The translations under genes and the position numbers were made by a program. This document shows positions 17,967 to 27,373 of a stretch of DNA of 64,000 nt, one piece after another. Origin of the DNA: Ectopseudomonas composti (lineage in GTDB: Bacteria; Pseudomonadota; Gammaproteobacteria; Pseudomonadales; Pseudomonadaceae). Positions within the stretch are counted from its first letter, which is position 1, and each line of letters begins with the position of its first letter. A model generated the notes under the pieces. That model saw only the letters and a program-made list of their open reading frames with translations. It was not told the origin of the DNA and made no database searches. Location: assembly GCF_900115475.1 (NCBI RefSeq), contig NZ_FOWP01000006.1, forward strand, positions 124,001-188,000, in the 5' to 3' direction.

Positions 17967-20033
17967 TTACTCCTGATGGCCCAGCGGGCGGATCAACAGA
18001 TTGCCGACGCGGTCCACGGCCGCTTCGTAACCCGGAAGAACGAGGGTGGTGGAGTCCATCTCCATGACGATGGCCGGCCCCGGCACGATCAGGCCCGGAC
18101 TCAGCTTGCCGCGCGCATAGAGCGCCGCGTCGTAGTCCTGGCCGGCATAGTGCACCGGGGTGTGGCCGACCTGCGCCTCGGCCAGGCTGCTGGTGGCGCT
18201 CTCGAAGGCACGCTCGGTGATCTCCGGGCGTGGCGCGCGGGCGATGGCACGCAGGTTGACCAGCTCATGGGCTTCGTTGAGGGCGAAGGTGAACAGCTGC
18301 TCGTGTTCGGCATCGAAGGCGGCGGTGATGGCCTGCATGCCGGTACGGGTCAACTCGTCCGGGTCGATGTCCAGGGTCAGCAGCAACGCCTGGCCCTGGT
18401 AGCGTACGTCGGCCTGCCAGGTCAGTTGTTGCACCTCGGCGGGAATGTCCTGCGCGGCCAACGAGCTGCGCACGCTGTCGCCGAGTTGCTGGAGAATCTG
18501 CACCACTTCCTCGACGCTCATGTCGCTGACGCGGCGCACCAGCGAGCGCGAGGCCTCGTCCTTGACGCGGGTGGTGGCGTCGCCGTAGGCGCAGAGCACA
18601 CCCGGGCCTGGCGGGATGATTACCGGCCAGGCATTCATCAGGATGCCCAGGGCGTTGGCATGCAGCGGGCCGGCGCCGCCGAAGCCGCACAGGGCGAAGT
18701 CGCGCGGGTCGTAGCCCTGCTCGACGCTGATCAGACGCAGCGCACCGAACATGTGCTCGTTGGCGATGCGCACGATGCCTTCGGCCGCCTCGAACAGCGA
18801 CACGCCCATGGCATCGGCGGTGGCCTGCACGGCGGCTGTGGCCAGATCCTTGCGCACCTGGAAGTCGCCACCGAGCTTCTGCTCGGCCGGCAGGTAGCCC
18901 AGCACCACGTTGGCGTCGGTCACGGTGGCGACGGTGCCGCCCTTGTTATAGGCCGCAGGGCCAGGCACCGCACCGGCGCTTTCCGGGCCGACGCGCAGCG
19001 CGCGGGTCAGCTCCGGCACCGAGGCCATGGAGCCGCCACCGGCGCCGATGGTACGCACGTCGACCGACGGTGCACGCACGGCTACGTCACCGACGCGGGT
19101 TTCGCGGCGAATGCGCGCCTGGTTGTTGTCGATCAGCGCCACGTCGGTAGAGGTGCCGCCGACGTCGAAGGTCAGCACCTTGCTGAAGCCGCCACGGGAG
19201 CAGAACCAGATCGCCCCTGCCACGCCGCCGGCTGGGCCTGAGAGCAGCAGGTTGACCGGCGTGCTGGCGGCGGACTGGCTGGTGGCCAGGCCGCCGTCGG
19301 AGCGCAGGATGGACAGTTGCACGTCTGGGCGCAGGCGGCTGCACAGCTCGCCTTGCAGGTGTTCCAGGTAGTTAGCCACTTCCGGGCGCACGTAGCTGTT
19401 GACCACGGTGGTTTCGGTGCGCTCGTACTCCTGCATTTCCGGCACCACTTCCGAAGACAGCGATACCGGCACGCCAGGCATCACCTCGCGGGCGATGTCG
19501 TAGATGGCCTGTTCGTGTGCGCCGCTGGCGTAGGCGTTGACCAGGCTAATGGTCAGCGCCTCGATGCCGGCCTGCTTGAGGCGCAGCAGCTCGGAGCGAA
19601 TCGCCTCACGATCAAGCTCGCGCACCACGGCACCATGCGTGTCGATGCGCTCGTCGGCTTCGACGGTCAGTTCCAGCGGGGCGAGCAGTTCGCCCTTGTT
19701 GAAGGTCACCCAGCCGCCGAGGCCGCCAGGTACGAAGGAGCGGGCGATATGCAGCACCTGCTTGTAGCCCTTGGTGGTCACCAGGCCGACCTTGGCGCCG
19801 CGGCGGGTCAGGATGGCGTTGGTCGCGACCGTGGTGCCGTGCATCACCGAGCGAATGGCGGACGGCTCGACGCCCGAGGTCTGGCAGATCTTCTCGATGC
19901 CATTGAGCACCGCGATGGAGGGATTGTGCGGCGTGGAAGGCACCTTGGCGGTGTAGCTGTCACCCGTGACATCGTTGATCAGGAGCAGGTCAGTAAAGGT
20001 TCCGCCTACATCAACACCCAAACGAAAACTCAT
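17967..20033 (-). CDS. Hydantoinase A / oxoprolinase family subunit
   Basis: A 688-residue HyuA-type subunit with the N-terminal Hydant_A_N domain (RLGVDVGGTFTDLLLIND), the acetate/sugar kinase-like nucleotide site (LTFDVGGTSTDVALID), GGGSMA and the C-terminal hydantoinase domain (GFGGAGPLHANALG). It provides the ATP-binding phosphotransfer activity of the HyuAB complex. The ATG at 20033 was selected since GGAGG lies four nucleotides upstream; the annotated upstream ATG adds a basic peptide with no family match. It follows DUF1329 in the operon. Confidence 0.93.
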   Translation of the reverse strand: MSFRLGVDVGGTFTDLLLINDVTGDSYTAKVPSTPHNPSIAVLNGIEKICQTSGVEPSAIRSVMHGTTVATNAILTRRGAKVGLVTTKGYKQVLHIARSFVPGGLGGWVTFNKGELLAPLELTVEADERIDTHGAVVRELDREAIRSELLRLKQAGIEALTISLVNAYASGAHEQAIYDIAREVMPGVPVSLSSEVVPEMQEYERTETTVVNSYVRPEVANYLEHLQGELCSRLRPDVQLSILRSDGGLATSQSAASTPVNLLLSGPAGGVAGAIWFCSRGGFSKVLTFDVGGTSTDVALIDNNQARIRRETRVGDVAVRAPSVDVRTIGAGGGSMASVPELTRALRVGPESAGAVPGPAAYNKGGTVATVTDANVVLGYLPAEQKLGGDFQVRKDLATAAVQATADAMGVSLFEAAEGIVRIANEHMFGALRLISVEQGYDPRDFALCGFGGAGPLHANALGILMNAWPVIIPPGPGVLCAYGDATTRVKDEASRSLVRRVSDMSVEEVVQILQQLGDSVRSSLAAQDIPAEVQQLTWQADVRYQGQALLLTLDIDPDELTRTGMQAITAAFDAEHEQLFTFALNEAHELVNLRAIARAPRPEITERAFESATSSLAEAQVGHTPVHYAGQDYDAALYARGKLSPGLIVPGPAIVMEMDSTTLVLPGYEAAVDRVGNLLIRPLGHQE

Positions 20034-20109
20034 GTTGCCTCCAAGCACTTTCTTGGCTTTGTTGTGCATCTTGGACCGAGGGGTATCGACCCCCCTCGGC
20101 TATTTCGGC

Positions 20110-21366
20110 TTAACGCGCGGCTTTTTCGAGTTCGCGCAGATTGACATCGTCAGCGGTGACACCCGGTGTGTTCAGGCGCGGGCCACCCAGTACGAACACC
20201 GTGCCATGGCGGCGCTGGTAGTCGATGGTGAAGCCCGCGGCGGACACGATCCCCACATCGCCATCCTCGGTCTTGATGGTCTTGAGGTGGTAATTCATCC
20301 ATTTCCAGAACTGCCCTTTGCGGTCGTAGGCCTCGGCCTGGTAGAAGCGTGGGAACTGGGTATCCATGTACATCACTTTCTTGCTGTACGGGTGCTCCGG
20401 CGGGGTGGTGGCTTCCAGCACCCAGACTTCACGCGGTTCCCATTCGGCCTTGGGGTTCCAGAACGGCTTGTTATCCAGGTCGATGACCGGGAACTCGGCG
20501 TTGCCGCTGGCCTTCTGGTTCCAGGTTTCACCCTGGGAGTTGGCTACGGCGAGGATCCAGCGCTTGCCGAGCAGTTTGTAATCCGGGTACCAACTCGGGT
20601 GGGCGTTGAAAATCTCGATGTCGTCGCTGAGCTGGTCGGTGCCGCCAATGGGGTCCATCCAGGTGCCGCCGGATAGGCGACGGGTGCGCCGTACCGACTT
20701 CACGTAGGCCCAGGAGTCTTCCAGCTTGGGCGAGTCGTAACGCACGGTGAACAGGCCCAGGCCGCGGATGTCGTTGGGGTAGGTCGCGTACAGCAGGGTC
20801 TTGGTGAGGATGCTGCCGTCACCCTCGACGGTCTGCTCGGTGCCCAGGCGGCCCTTCATGTAGTAGCGCTTGAAAGCCCACTCCTGGCGGCGCTCGAGGC
20901 CGACCTTGTCGTTGAGGAACAGGTAGCCGAACTTGGGGTAGTCCTGCAGGTTCTTGATCGGTTGGGCGTAGTGGTGATTCCAGATCAGCTTGGCGGCAGC
21001 GTCCGGGTCGTCCTGACTGACGTTGGGGAACGGCACGCCGGCCACCCAGCCTTCGACCTGACGGGTGTCGCGGTTGTACACGGCCTTGCCTTCGTTGGCC
21101 TTGGTCGCGGCCACGTAGTCCTTGCCCAGGGTGATCGGCTCGGAAGCCTTGAGGGTGATGGCCAGGCCTTCGTCCTTGATCAGGATCTGCATGCGTTCGG
21201 TGAGCAGGTCGCCGATGCTGTGGCCCTCGAAGGTGTCGCCCAGGTGCTGGGCGAGGTTGCCCGCTTCGATCCGCGTACCCGGTGTCAGCTCGGCGGCCTG
21301 TGCGGCCAGCGCGACCGAGAAGGTCAGCGCCAGGGAAGCGGCGAGGTGATGCTTGAGGAATGTCAT
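20110..21366 (-). CDS. DUF1329 family exported protein
   Basis: A 418-residue protein with a clear signal peptide (hydrophobic stretch then SVALAAQAAE). The body contains DUF1329-type sequence: RDTRQVEGWVAGVPFPN, YPNDIRGLGLF, RRTRRLSGGTWMDPIGGTDQLSDDIEIFNAHPSWY. DUF1329 proteins resemble LolA/LolB-like lipid-binding folds and are nearly always encoded beside DUF1302 porin-like proteins and an RND/MMPL protein in loci for hydrophobic substrates. Here the same neighbours lie immediately upstream (17-bp gap), supporting a periplasmic or outer-membrane transport role (inference). Confidence 0.92.
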   Translation of the reverse strand: MTFLKHHLAASLALTFSVALAAQAAELTPGTRIEAGNLAQHLGDTFEGHSIGDLLTERMQILIKDEGLAITLKASEPITLGKDYVAATKANEGKAVYNRDTRQVEGWVAGVPFPNVSQDDPDAAAKLIWNHHYAQPIKNLQDYPKFGYLFLNDKVGLERRQEWAFKRYYMKGRLGTEQTVEGDGSILTKTLLYATYPNDIRGLGLFTVRYDSPKLEDSWAYVKSVRRTRRLSGGTWMDPIGGTDQLSDDIEIFNAHPSWYPDYKLLGKRWILAVANSQGETWNQKASGNAEFPVIDLDNKPFWNPKAEWEPREVWVLEATTPPEHPYSKKVMYMDTQFPRFYQAEAYDRKGQFWKWMNYHLKTIKTEDGDVGIVSAAGFTIDYQRRHGTVFVLGGPRLNTPGVTADDVNLRELEKAAR

Positions 21367-21383
21367 TGTTGTTATCTCCTGGA

Positions 21384-23072
21384 TCAGAACTGGTAGGTCA
21401 CGCGGACGGCCAGTTGGTCGTTGCCATCGAAGTAGCCGAACAGGTTGGTGTTGTTGAAGCCTTGCAGGGCGCGCTTCTGCCGCTCGTCGTTGAAGAACAG
21501 GTCGGCCTCGACACGTACTCGCCAGTTGTTGCCATAGGCGAACTCGACGCTGGGCACGATGAAGCTGCCGCCATAGGTCAGGTCGGTGCCCACGGCCAGG
21601 GTCGGATTGATGCGGTCGTTGTCGTAGTTGGTCGCCAGGATGGCGGTGGCGATGGTCGAGTATTCCTTGGCCCGGCCACTGAAGCCGGCGGTGTTGACCA
21701 CTTCGTCATCACGGTCGTAGTTGGTGATCCAGGTGTTGAACAGTTGCACCGAGAAGAACGACGGACGACTGGTGCCCAGGTAGCTCTGCAGGCCGAGCTG
21801 CTTGTCCATGCGCACCATGGTCTTGACCACGTCTTTCTCGATGATCCCGCAGAAGCCCGGGAAGAACGAGCAGCCGCCTGCTTCGCCGGCCTGTACGCCG
21901 ATGTTGTACGGCGCGTTGGGGATGTAGGAGACCTCAGCGGAGAACACCGCATCGACCGATTCCAGGTAACGGTTGGCGGTCACCCCGAACACGTCGATGA
22001 AGGGGAAAATCAGCTCGCCGACGGTGGAGTTCGGGTCGGAGTTGTAGTCGCCCTTGTACGGACCAACGTAGGTACGGCCACTGGCGGCGTTGCCGACGCC
22101 TAGTGGGTTGTTCGGGTTGGAGTTGATCACCGGGTTCTGCGACGGGCCGTGGAACCAGCCCAGGGAGTACTCCCACTCGCCGGTCATGCCCTTCCAGCGC
22201 ACGCCGTAGGACGGATCGTCCATGTCGGCGGCCTTGTGATCGTAGTTGTACGGCACGTCGGCGCCGAAGGTGGCGGACTCGAAGGTGATGCCTTTGTTCG
22301 GGTTGTTCGCCCAGCGCCCACCTTCCAGGTCATAGCTGTTGCCGCGGTCGCTGGCACGGTTCATCCGGCCTGGGATGTAGAGCAGTTGCAGGGTGCCGTC
22401 GACGCTGTCGAAGCGCTCCATCAGGTTGACCATCCACAACGGCTTGCGCACGTCCTCGTTCTCTGGCTCAAGGAACGAGCGGATGCGCATGTCGTAACCG
22501 TGGATCACGTCCAGCGACTGGAAGAAGTCGGTCTCGCCCCAGACCACCTGCTGCTTGCCGAGCTTGAGGGTGGTGGTCGGGGTGACCCCGGTTTGCCACC
22601 ACAGCTCGCGGATTTCCTCGCTGTTGTAAACGTCGTCCATCAGGTTGACCGAGGACTTGCTGCGGTTGCTGAACAGGTCGGATGCGGCGTTGCCGTCCAT
22701 GCTCTTCTGCAGGTCTTTCAGGTAATCGGTTTCCACCTCGCGGGCCACGCGCCCGGAGATGTTGAACTGCGAGTTGCCGAAGTCCTTGAACAGGTTGAGC
22801 TTGAGCGTGGTACGCGCCATCGACAGGTCGTAGCGGTAATTGCCCTTGCGCTTCGCCCCGACCAGCCCGTTGGGATCATCGGTGTCCATCACATAGGGAT
22901 TCTCCAGGTTCCAGGACATGTGCTGGCGTGCATAGCCACTGACCTCCCAGTCGGAGAAGAACCCTTCATCAGCCTGTGCCCCAGCCTGCACTCCCATACC
23001 AGCCAGCAGAACCGCGCAAGCGATCGGAGTTTTGCCAGACCACACTTTCGTATTGTTGTTGTGTGCGCTCAT
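21384..23072 (-). CDS. DUF1302 family outer-membrane porin-like protein
   Basis: A 562-residue exported protein with a signal peptide ending AGAQADEG and a C-terminus ending in an aromatic (VRVTYQF), as in beta-barrel outer-membrane proteins. Sequence is rich in Tyr/Trp and alternating strands (WEVSGYARQHMSWNLENPYV, LKLNLFKDFGNSQFNISGRVAREV). DUF1302 proteins are proposed long-chain or hydrophobic-substrate porins. It sits 2 bp after the MMPL gene and 17 bp before DUF1329. AGGA precedes the ATG. Confidence 0.92.
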   Translation of the reverse strand: MSAHNNNTKVWSGKTPIACAVLLAGMGVQAGAQADEGFFSDWEVSGYARQHMSWNLENPYVMDTDDPNGLVGAKRKGNYRYDLSMARTTLKLNLFKDFGNSQFNISGRVAREVETDYLKDLQKSMDGNAASDLFSNRSKSSVNLMDDVYNSEEIRELWWQTGVTPTTTLKLGKQQVVWGETDFFQSLDVIHGYDMRIRSFLEPENEDVRKPLWMVNLMERFDSVDGTLQLLYIPGRMNRASDRGNSYDLEGGRWANNPNKGITFESATFGADVPYNYDHKAADMDDPSYGVRWKGMTGEWEYSLGWFHGPSQNPVINSNPNNPLGVGNAASGRTYVGPYKGDYNSDPNSTVGELIFPFIDVFGVTANRYLESVDAVFSAEVSYIPNAPYNIGVQAGEAGGCSFFPGFCGIIEKDVVKTMVRMDKQLGLQSYLGTSRPSFFSVQLFNTWITNYDRDDEVVNTAGFSGRAKEYSTIATAILATNYDNDRINPTLAVGTDLTYGGSFIVPSVEFAYGNNWRVRVEADLFFNDERQKRALQGFNNTNLFGYFDGNDQLAVRVTYQF

Positions 23073-23074
23073 TT

Positions 23075-25474
23075 TCAGTTCCTGATGTGTTCAGGTTGGT
23101 GGATACGCCCGCAGATCGGGGCATCTTTCGTCTGGCCGTGCTCAAAGATGAATTTCGGTTTGAACACCAGCGCAAGCGAAGGCATGACGAAGAGCGAGGT
23201 CAGTGCCGAAACCATCAGCCACAGGCCGATCAGCATGCCCATCTCCGCCTGGAAACGAAGGGAGGAGAACGACCAGAACAGCACCCCGGCAGCCAGGGTG
23301 AAGGCCGTCAGCAGCACCCCGCGGCCCGCCGAGCCGAGGGACTGCAGCACCGCGTCGAGCGGGTCGGCATCCGGGTGTTTCTCCAGGAATTCCTTCATCG
23401 AATCGACGATGTAGAAGGCGTAATCCACGCCCAGACCGATGCCCAGGGCCACCACCGGCAGGGTGCTGATGCTCATGCCGATGCCCTGCCAGGCCATGAA
23501 GGCGAAGGTCACCACATTGGAGATCAGCACCGGGATGATGAAGAAGATGCCGCTGACCGAAGAGCGATAGACCACCAGGCAGCACAGCACCACCACCAGG
23601 AAGGCCAGCGCGGTGGCCTCGATCTGGTCGCCGAGAAGGATCTCATTGACCGCCGCGATGATCCCCAGCACGCCACCGACCAGCTTCACCTCGGCGCCTT
23701 CCAGCGGGTTGTCGCGGATGAACTCGTTGGCGTAGTGGGTCGCCTTGCGCAGGGTGTCGCCCTTGTGATCGCGGAAGAACAGGGTCACGGCGGCATTGCG
23801 GAACTGCACGTCGGCGAACTGGGTCAGGTCGTCCGGGTCGGCACCTTGCATGTAGAAGCTGATCAGCTCGCCGTTTTCCATGCGGCTCAGGCCCAGCTCG
23901 CCGTAGCGCGGGTTGCCTTCGTAGAGGTTGCGACGGATGTCGATGACGATGTCGGCCAGCGACACCGAACCGCCGATCTCCGGCTGGCGCTCCATGTAGC
24001 GCGAGAAGCGCAGCATCCAGTCGAGCACCTCGGGCGTTTTCATCGCGTCCAGTTCTTTACCTTCGAGCACCACGAACATCTGCTCGGAACCGGGGTAAAG
24101 GCGGTTGATCAGGGCGCTGTCGCGGTTGAAGGCGGAGTCCTGCCAGAGGATCGGCGAGCCGTCGCTGGCGTCGCCGACGTTGATCCGCGTGGCCTCGAAC
24201 ATGAAGCCGCAGAGCAGTACCAGGGTCACCGGGGCGACCCAGTAGCGCGCGCGGCTGCGCACCATCCACTTCGCACCATTGAGGACGAACTGCATGAAAC
24301 CGTCGAGGTTGACCGGGTGCACGTAGCCTTCCGGGCGCTTGACGTAGGACAGCAGCGCGGGCGTCAGCAGCACCGCCGAGAAGGCGATGGTCATCACCCA
24401 GATGGCACCGATGATTGCCACTTTGTGCATCAGCGGAATCGGCGTGAGGATGACGCAGAGAATCGCCCCGGCATCGGCATACAGCCCCAGCATGCTCGGG
24501 CGGAACAGCTCGCGCATGGTCTGCTCGGCGGCCTTGCGCGGCTCGATGGACTCGCCCACCGCCAGGTCGTCGAAGCGGGTGATCAGTTGCACCGAGTGGG
24601 AGAAGGCGCGCGCCGTGATGATGAAGGCCACCACGATCACCAGCGGGTCGAAGTTGTAGCCGAGCAGGCTGCCGACACCCAGTGCCCAGATGGCCGAGAC
24701 GGTACCGGCGATCAGTGGCAGCAGGGTGCCGCGCCAGGTGCGGCTGAACACGAACAGCAGGATCAGCATGGCGGCCAGCGAGAGCAGGGCGATGCCCACG
24801 GTCTCGCCGAGGTAGTGCGCGACCCAGCCATAGAGGATCGGCTCGCCGACCAGGTGCAGGCTGACCTGATCCTTGACCGGCGAGGCGTCGAGGATGGCCT
24901 CGATCTGCGGGAAGATCTTCGCGTAGTCCACCAGATGGTCGTAGAAGTCGACCTGGATCAGCGCCGAACTCAGGTCACGGTCGACGTACAGGCCATAGAC
25001 CAGCGGGTTGTTCAGCACCGCCTGGCGCAGTTCACGCATCTGCTGCGCGTCCTTGGGCAGATCCGGCCACATCAGCGGACGGGTCTCGATGCCTTCGCTG
25101 GAGGCGTTGACGCGCTTGAGCTTCTTCGAGGCCAGCGAGGTGATCTGCATCGGATTGACGCCCTCGACCTGCTGCAGGTCGTAGGTGATCCGGCGCACTT
25201 CACCGAGCACGTCCTCGCGGAAGATGTCGCCTTCCTTGGCCTTGACCAGGATGGTCACGCGGTTGCTGGCGGCGAAGCTGTCCTGGTACTTCTGGTGCAC
25301 CTTCACGTAGGGATGGTCGTGGGGAACCATGTCGCTGAAGCGGGTGCGGATGTCCAGGTTGACCAGGCTGGCGGCGAAACCCAGGGTGATCAGCCCGACC
25401 ACCACGCACACCAGCAGGCGATGGCGGATCGACCACAGCGACAGGCGCGCGGCGAAATTCATGGCGGCATTCAT
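23075..25474 (-). CDS. RND superfamily (MMPL/SSD-type) transporter
   Basis: A 799-residue inner-membrane protein with two blocks of about six membrane segments, each after a large periplasmic loop. Typical MMPL features are the N-terminal helix followed by TRFSDMVPHDHPYVKVHQKYQDSF, GYNFDPLVIVVAFIITARAFSHSVQLITRF and VALGIGLGVDYAFYIVDSMKEFLE. The ATG at 25474 overlaps the YCF48 stop by 4 bp (ATGA). MMPL proteins move lipids, hopanoids or other hydrophobic molecules. With DUF1302, DUF1329 and the YCF48 protein it forms a conserved four-part envelope module, here inside a catabolic operon. Confidence 0.93.
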   Translation of the reverse strand: MNAAMNFAARLSLWSIRHRLLVCVVVGLITLGFAASLVNLDIRTRFSDMVPHDHPYVKVHQKYQDSFAASNRVTILVKAKEGDIFREDVLGEVRRITYDLQQVEGVNPMQITSLASKKLKRVNASSEGIETRPLMWPDLPKDAQQMRELRQAVLNNPLVYGLYVDRDLSSALIQVDFYDHLVDYAKIFPQIEAILDASPVKDQVSLHLVGEPILYGWVAHYLGETVGIALLSLAAMLILLFVFSRTWRGTLLPLIAGTVSAIWALGVGSLLGYNFDPLVIVVAFIITARAFSHSVQLITRFDDLAVGESIEPRKAAEQTMRELFRPSMLGLYADAGAILCVILTPIPLMHKVAIIGAIWVMTIAFSAVLLTPALLSYVKRPEGYVHPVNLDGFMQFVLNGAKWMVRSRARYWVAPVTLVLLCGFMFEATRINVGDASDGSPILWQDSAFNRDSALINRLYPGSEQMFVVLEGKELDAMKTPEVLDWMLRFSRYMERQPEIGGSVSLADIVIDIRRNLYEGNPRYGELGLSRMENGELISFYMQGADPDDLTQFADVQFRNAAVTLFFRDHKGDTLRKATHYANEFIRDNPLEGAEVKLVGGVLGIIAAVNEILLGDQIEATALAFLVVVLCCLVVYRSSVSGIFFIIPVLISNVVTFAFMAWQGIGMSISTLPVVALGIGLGVDYAFYIVDSMKEFLEKHPDADPLDAVLQSLGSAGRGVLLTAFTLAAGVLFWSFSSLRFQAEMGMLIGLWLMVSALTSLFVMPSLALVFKPKFIFEHGQTKDAPICGRIHQPEHIRN

Positions 25475-26454
25475 TGTTGGTGCTCCCGAGGCCAGAGCTG
25501 CAGGTCGTCCCGGCGCAGCAAGCCGAGTTGATGGCCGATCAGCACGACACCGTTGGCGGTATCGAGCAGGCGGCTGTGATAGCTCTTGTCCAGGCCGTCC
25601 GGCGTCCAGGCCTGCCATTCGTTGGCCGGGGTGCGCGAGCGGAACAGCGCGCCACGGTCGCCGGTGGTCAGCCACTCGCCGTCATGCACGGTGACGTCGA
25701 ACAGGTGCTCAGGGGTGAAGGCGTTCACCGCCTGCCAGCTGTCGCCGCCGTCGCGGCTGATAAAGACCTGGCCCTGGTTACCCACGGCAACACCGGTGCG
25801 ACCGTCGAAGACCAGCGCGCGCATGCTCTCGCTGCCCAGTTCCTGGGTGGACCAGGTCAGGCCGCCATCGCGGCTGCGCAGCAGGCGGCCGAATTCGGCG
25901 GTGATCCACAGGTCGCCATCGACGCCAGCGCGGATGCTGTTGAAGGTGACGTCGTCACCGTTGCCCATCGGCTCCCAGTGCGTGGCATCGGCGTCGCCGC
26001 GAAACAGCGCGCCCATTTCGCCGACTGCCCAGAAATGGCCGTTGATGAAACTGACGCTGAGCAGCTTGCCGGCCAGATCGGAGACCACCAGCTCCTGGCT
26101 TTGCCAAGGTTCTTGCCCCTGGCGCGTCCACAGATGCCCCTGGTTGCCCACCACTACCTGGCGGCCCTGGTCGGACACGGCTATGGATTGCAGATTGCTG
26201 CGCGCCGGCAGCTCTTCCCGTGCCCAGGTGGCACCGGCATCGAGGCTCGACAGCAGGGCGCCGTTTTGCCCGACGATCCACAGGTGCTCGCCGAGTGCGG
26301 CGCCATCGAAAAAGGCGTCGCGACGTTCCAGCAGCGGCTGATCCAGCGGCACCGGGTTGACCGAGGGTTTGATGAACACCGCGGCATAGGCCAGGCTGCC
26401 GATCACCATCCAGGGCGCCAGCCGCGCGAGCCAGCCAAGCAGGCACTTAAACAT
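25471..26454 (-). CDS. YCF48-like beta-propeller protein, membrane-anchored
   Basis: A 327-residue protein with an N-terminal hydrophobic anchor (residues 8-28) and repeated propeller blades of the form GxxGxLxRSxDGGxTW (for example LSSLDAGATWAREELP, LLRSRDGGLTWSTQELG, FISRDGGDSWQAVN). This is the photosynthesis-system-II assembly factor YCF48 / BNR-like fold, often found beside DUF1302/DUF1329/MMPL genes, where it probably assists assembly of the transport complex (inference). It overlaps the HMG-CoA-lyase gene by 8 bp and the MMPL gene by 4 bp. Confidence 0.9.
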   Translation of the reverse strand: MFKCLLGWLARLAPWMVIGSLAYAAVFIKPSVNPVPLDQPLLERRDAFFDGAALGEHLWIVGQNGALLSSLDAGATWAREELPARSNLQSIAVSDQGRQVVVGNQGHLWTRQGQEPWQSQELVVSDLAGKLLSVSFINGHFWAVGEMGALFRGDADATHWEPMGNGDDVTFNSIRAGVDGDLWITAEFGRLLRSRDGGLTWSTQELGSESMRALVFDGRTGVAVGNQGQVFISRDGGDSWQAVNAFTPEHLFDVTVHDGEWLTTGDRGALFRSRTPANEWQAWTPDGLDKSYHSRLLDTANGVVLIGHQLGLLRRDDLQLWPREHQQ

Positions 26455-27370
26455 GGCTGCCTCCTTGTAGCTTGCCGGCCTGGCGGTCGAGCCAGCGGAA
26501 CGAATGGCCGCCCAGCGGCGTACCGGTCAGCGCTTGTACACGCCGCACGGCATCGACCAGCGCCAGTGGTTCGATACCACTGCGCAGGCCCATGGCATCG
26601 AGCATCAGCACCAGGTCTTCGGTGGCCAGGTTGCCAGTGGCGCCGGGCGAGAAGGGGCAGCCGCCGAGGCCGCCGATGGAGCTGTCGAACTCACGCACGC
26701 CGCACTCCAGTGCGGCCAGTACGTTAGCCAGGGCCATGCCACGGGTGTCGTGGAAGTGGCACGACAGTTGGCCGGCTGCGCTGGGCGTGGCCAGCCGTTC
26801 CAGCACCTCACGCACGGCACGCGGATTGGCCGCACCGATGGTGTCGGCGATGATCACCTTGTCCGCGCCTGCTTCGAACATGCGCTGGGTCAGGTATTCC
26901 ACAACCGAGGGCGGTGTCAGGCCTTCGAACGGGCATTCGAAGGCCACGGCGACGTAGGCACGGGCCTGGATGCCATCCTCACGGGCGCGCTGCATCAGCT
27001 CGGCACAGACCGCGGTGGTCTGCTCCAGGCTCATGTTGATGTTGCGCTGGTTCATGGTTTCCGTGGCCGACAGCACCACAGCGACCGAACGCACGCCGGC
27101 TTCGCGGGCCAGCTCGTAGCCGCGCAGGTTGGGTACCAGCGCCGAGTAGGCAACCGCATCGACCATCGGCAGGCGGCCGAAAAGCTCGCCAGTGCCGGCC
27201 ATCTGCGGTACCGCCTTGGGCGATACGAAACTGCCGACTTCGATGCTGCGAATGCCGCTATCGAGCAGCGCGTTGATCATCAACAGGCGCTCGTCGATGC
27301 TCAGTGTCTTGCCCTGGCTCTGCAGCCCGTCGCGTGGGCCGACTTCATTGACGGTGACGAAATCGCTCAT
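26447..27370 (-). CDS. Hydroxymethylglutaryl-CoA lyase family enzyme
   Basis: A 307-residue DRE-TIM metallolyase. Diagnostic motifs are intact: EVGPRDGLQSQ at residues 9-19, SFVSPKAVPQMA, the metal-ligand pair in CHFHDTRG and the catalytic-loop cysteine in GGLGGCPFSPGATGN. The family cleaves HMG-CoA to acetyl-CoA and acetoacetate, or related tertiary-hydroxyacyl-CoAs such as citramalyl-type esters to an acyl-CoA and a 2-oxo acid. It lies 3 bp after a CoA-transferase, suggesting the pair activates a branched hydroxy-diacid as a CoA ester and then splits it (inference). Confidence 0.93.
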   Translation of the reverse strand: MSDFVTVNEVGPRDGLQSQGKTLSIDERLLMINALLDSGIRSIEVGSFVSPKAVPQMAGTGELFGRLPMVDAVAYSALVPNLRGYELAREAGVRSVAVVLSATETMNQRNINMSLEQTTAVCAELMQRAREDGIQARAYVAVAFECPFEGLTPPSVVEYLTQRMFEAGADKVIIADTIGAANPRAVREVLERLATPSAAGQLSCHFHDTRGMALANVLAALECGVREFDSSIGGLGGCPFSPGATGNLATEDLVLMLDAMGLRSGIEPLALVDAVRRVQALTGTPLGGHSFRWLDRQAGKLQGGSHV

Positions 27371-27373
27371 GCC

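Noticed and set aside
22976..25531. An 851-residue open frame on the plus strand opposite the MMPL and DUF1302 genes
   Set aside because: Amino-acid composition is that of a GC-rich antisense frame, and the minus strand encodes obvious family members.
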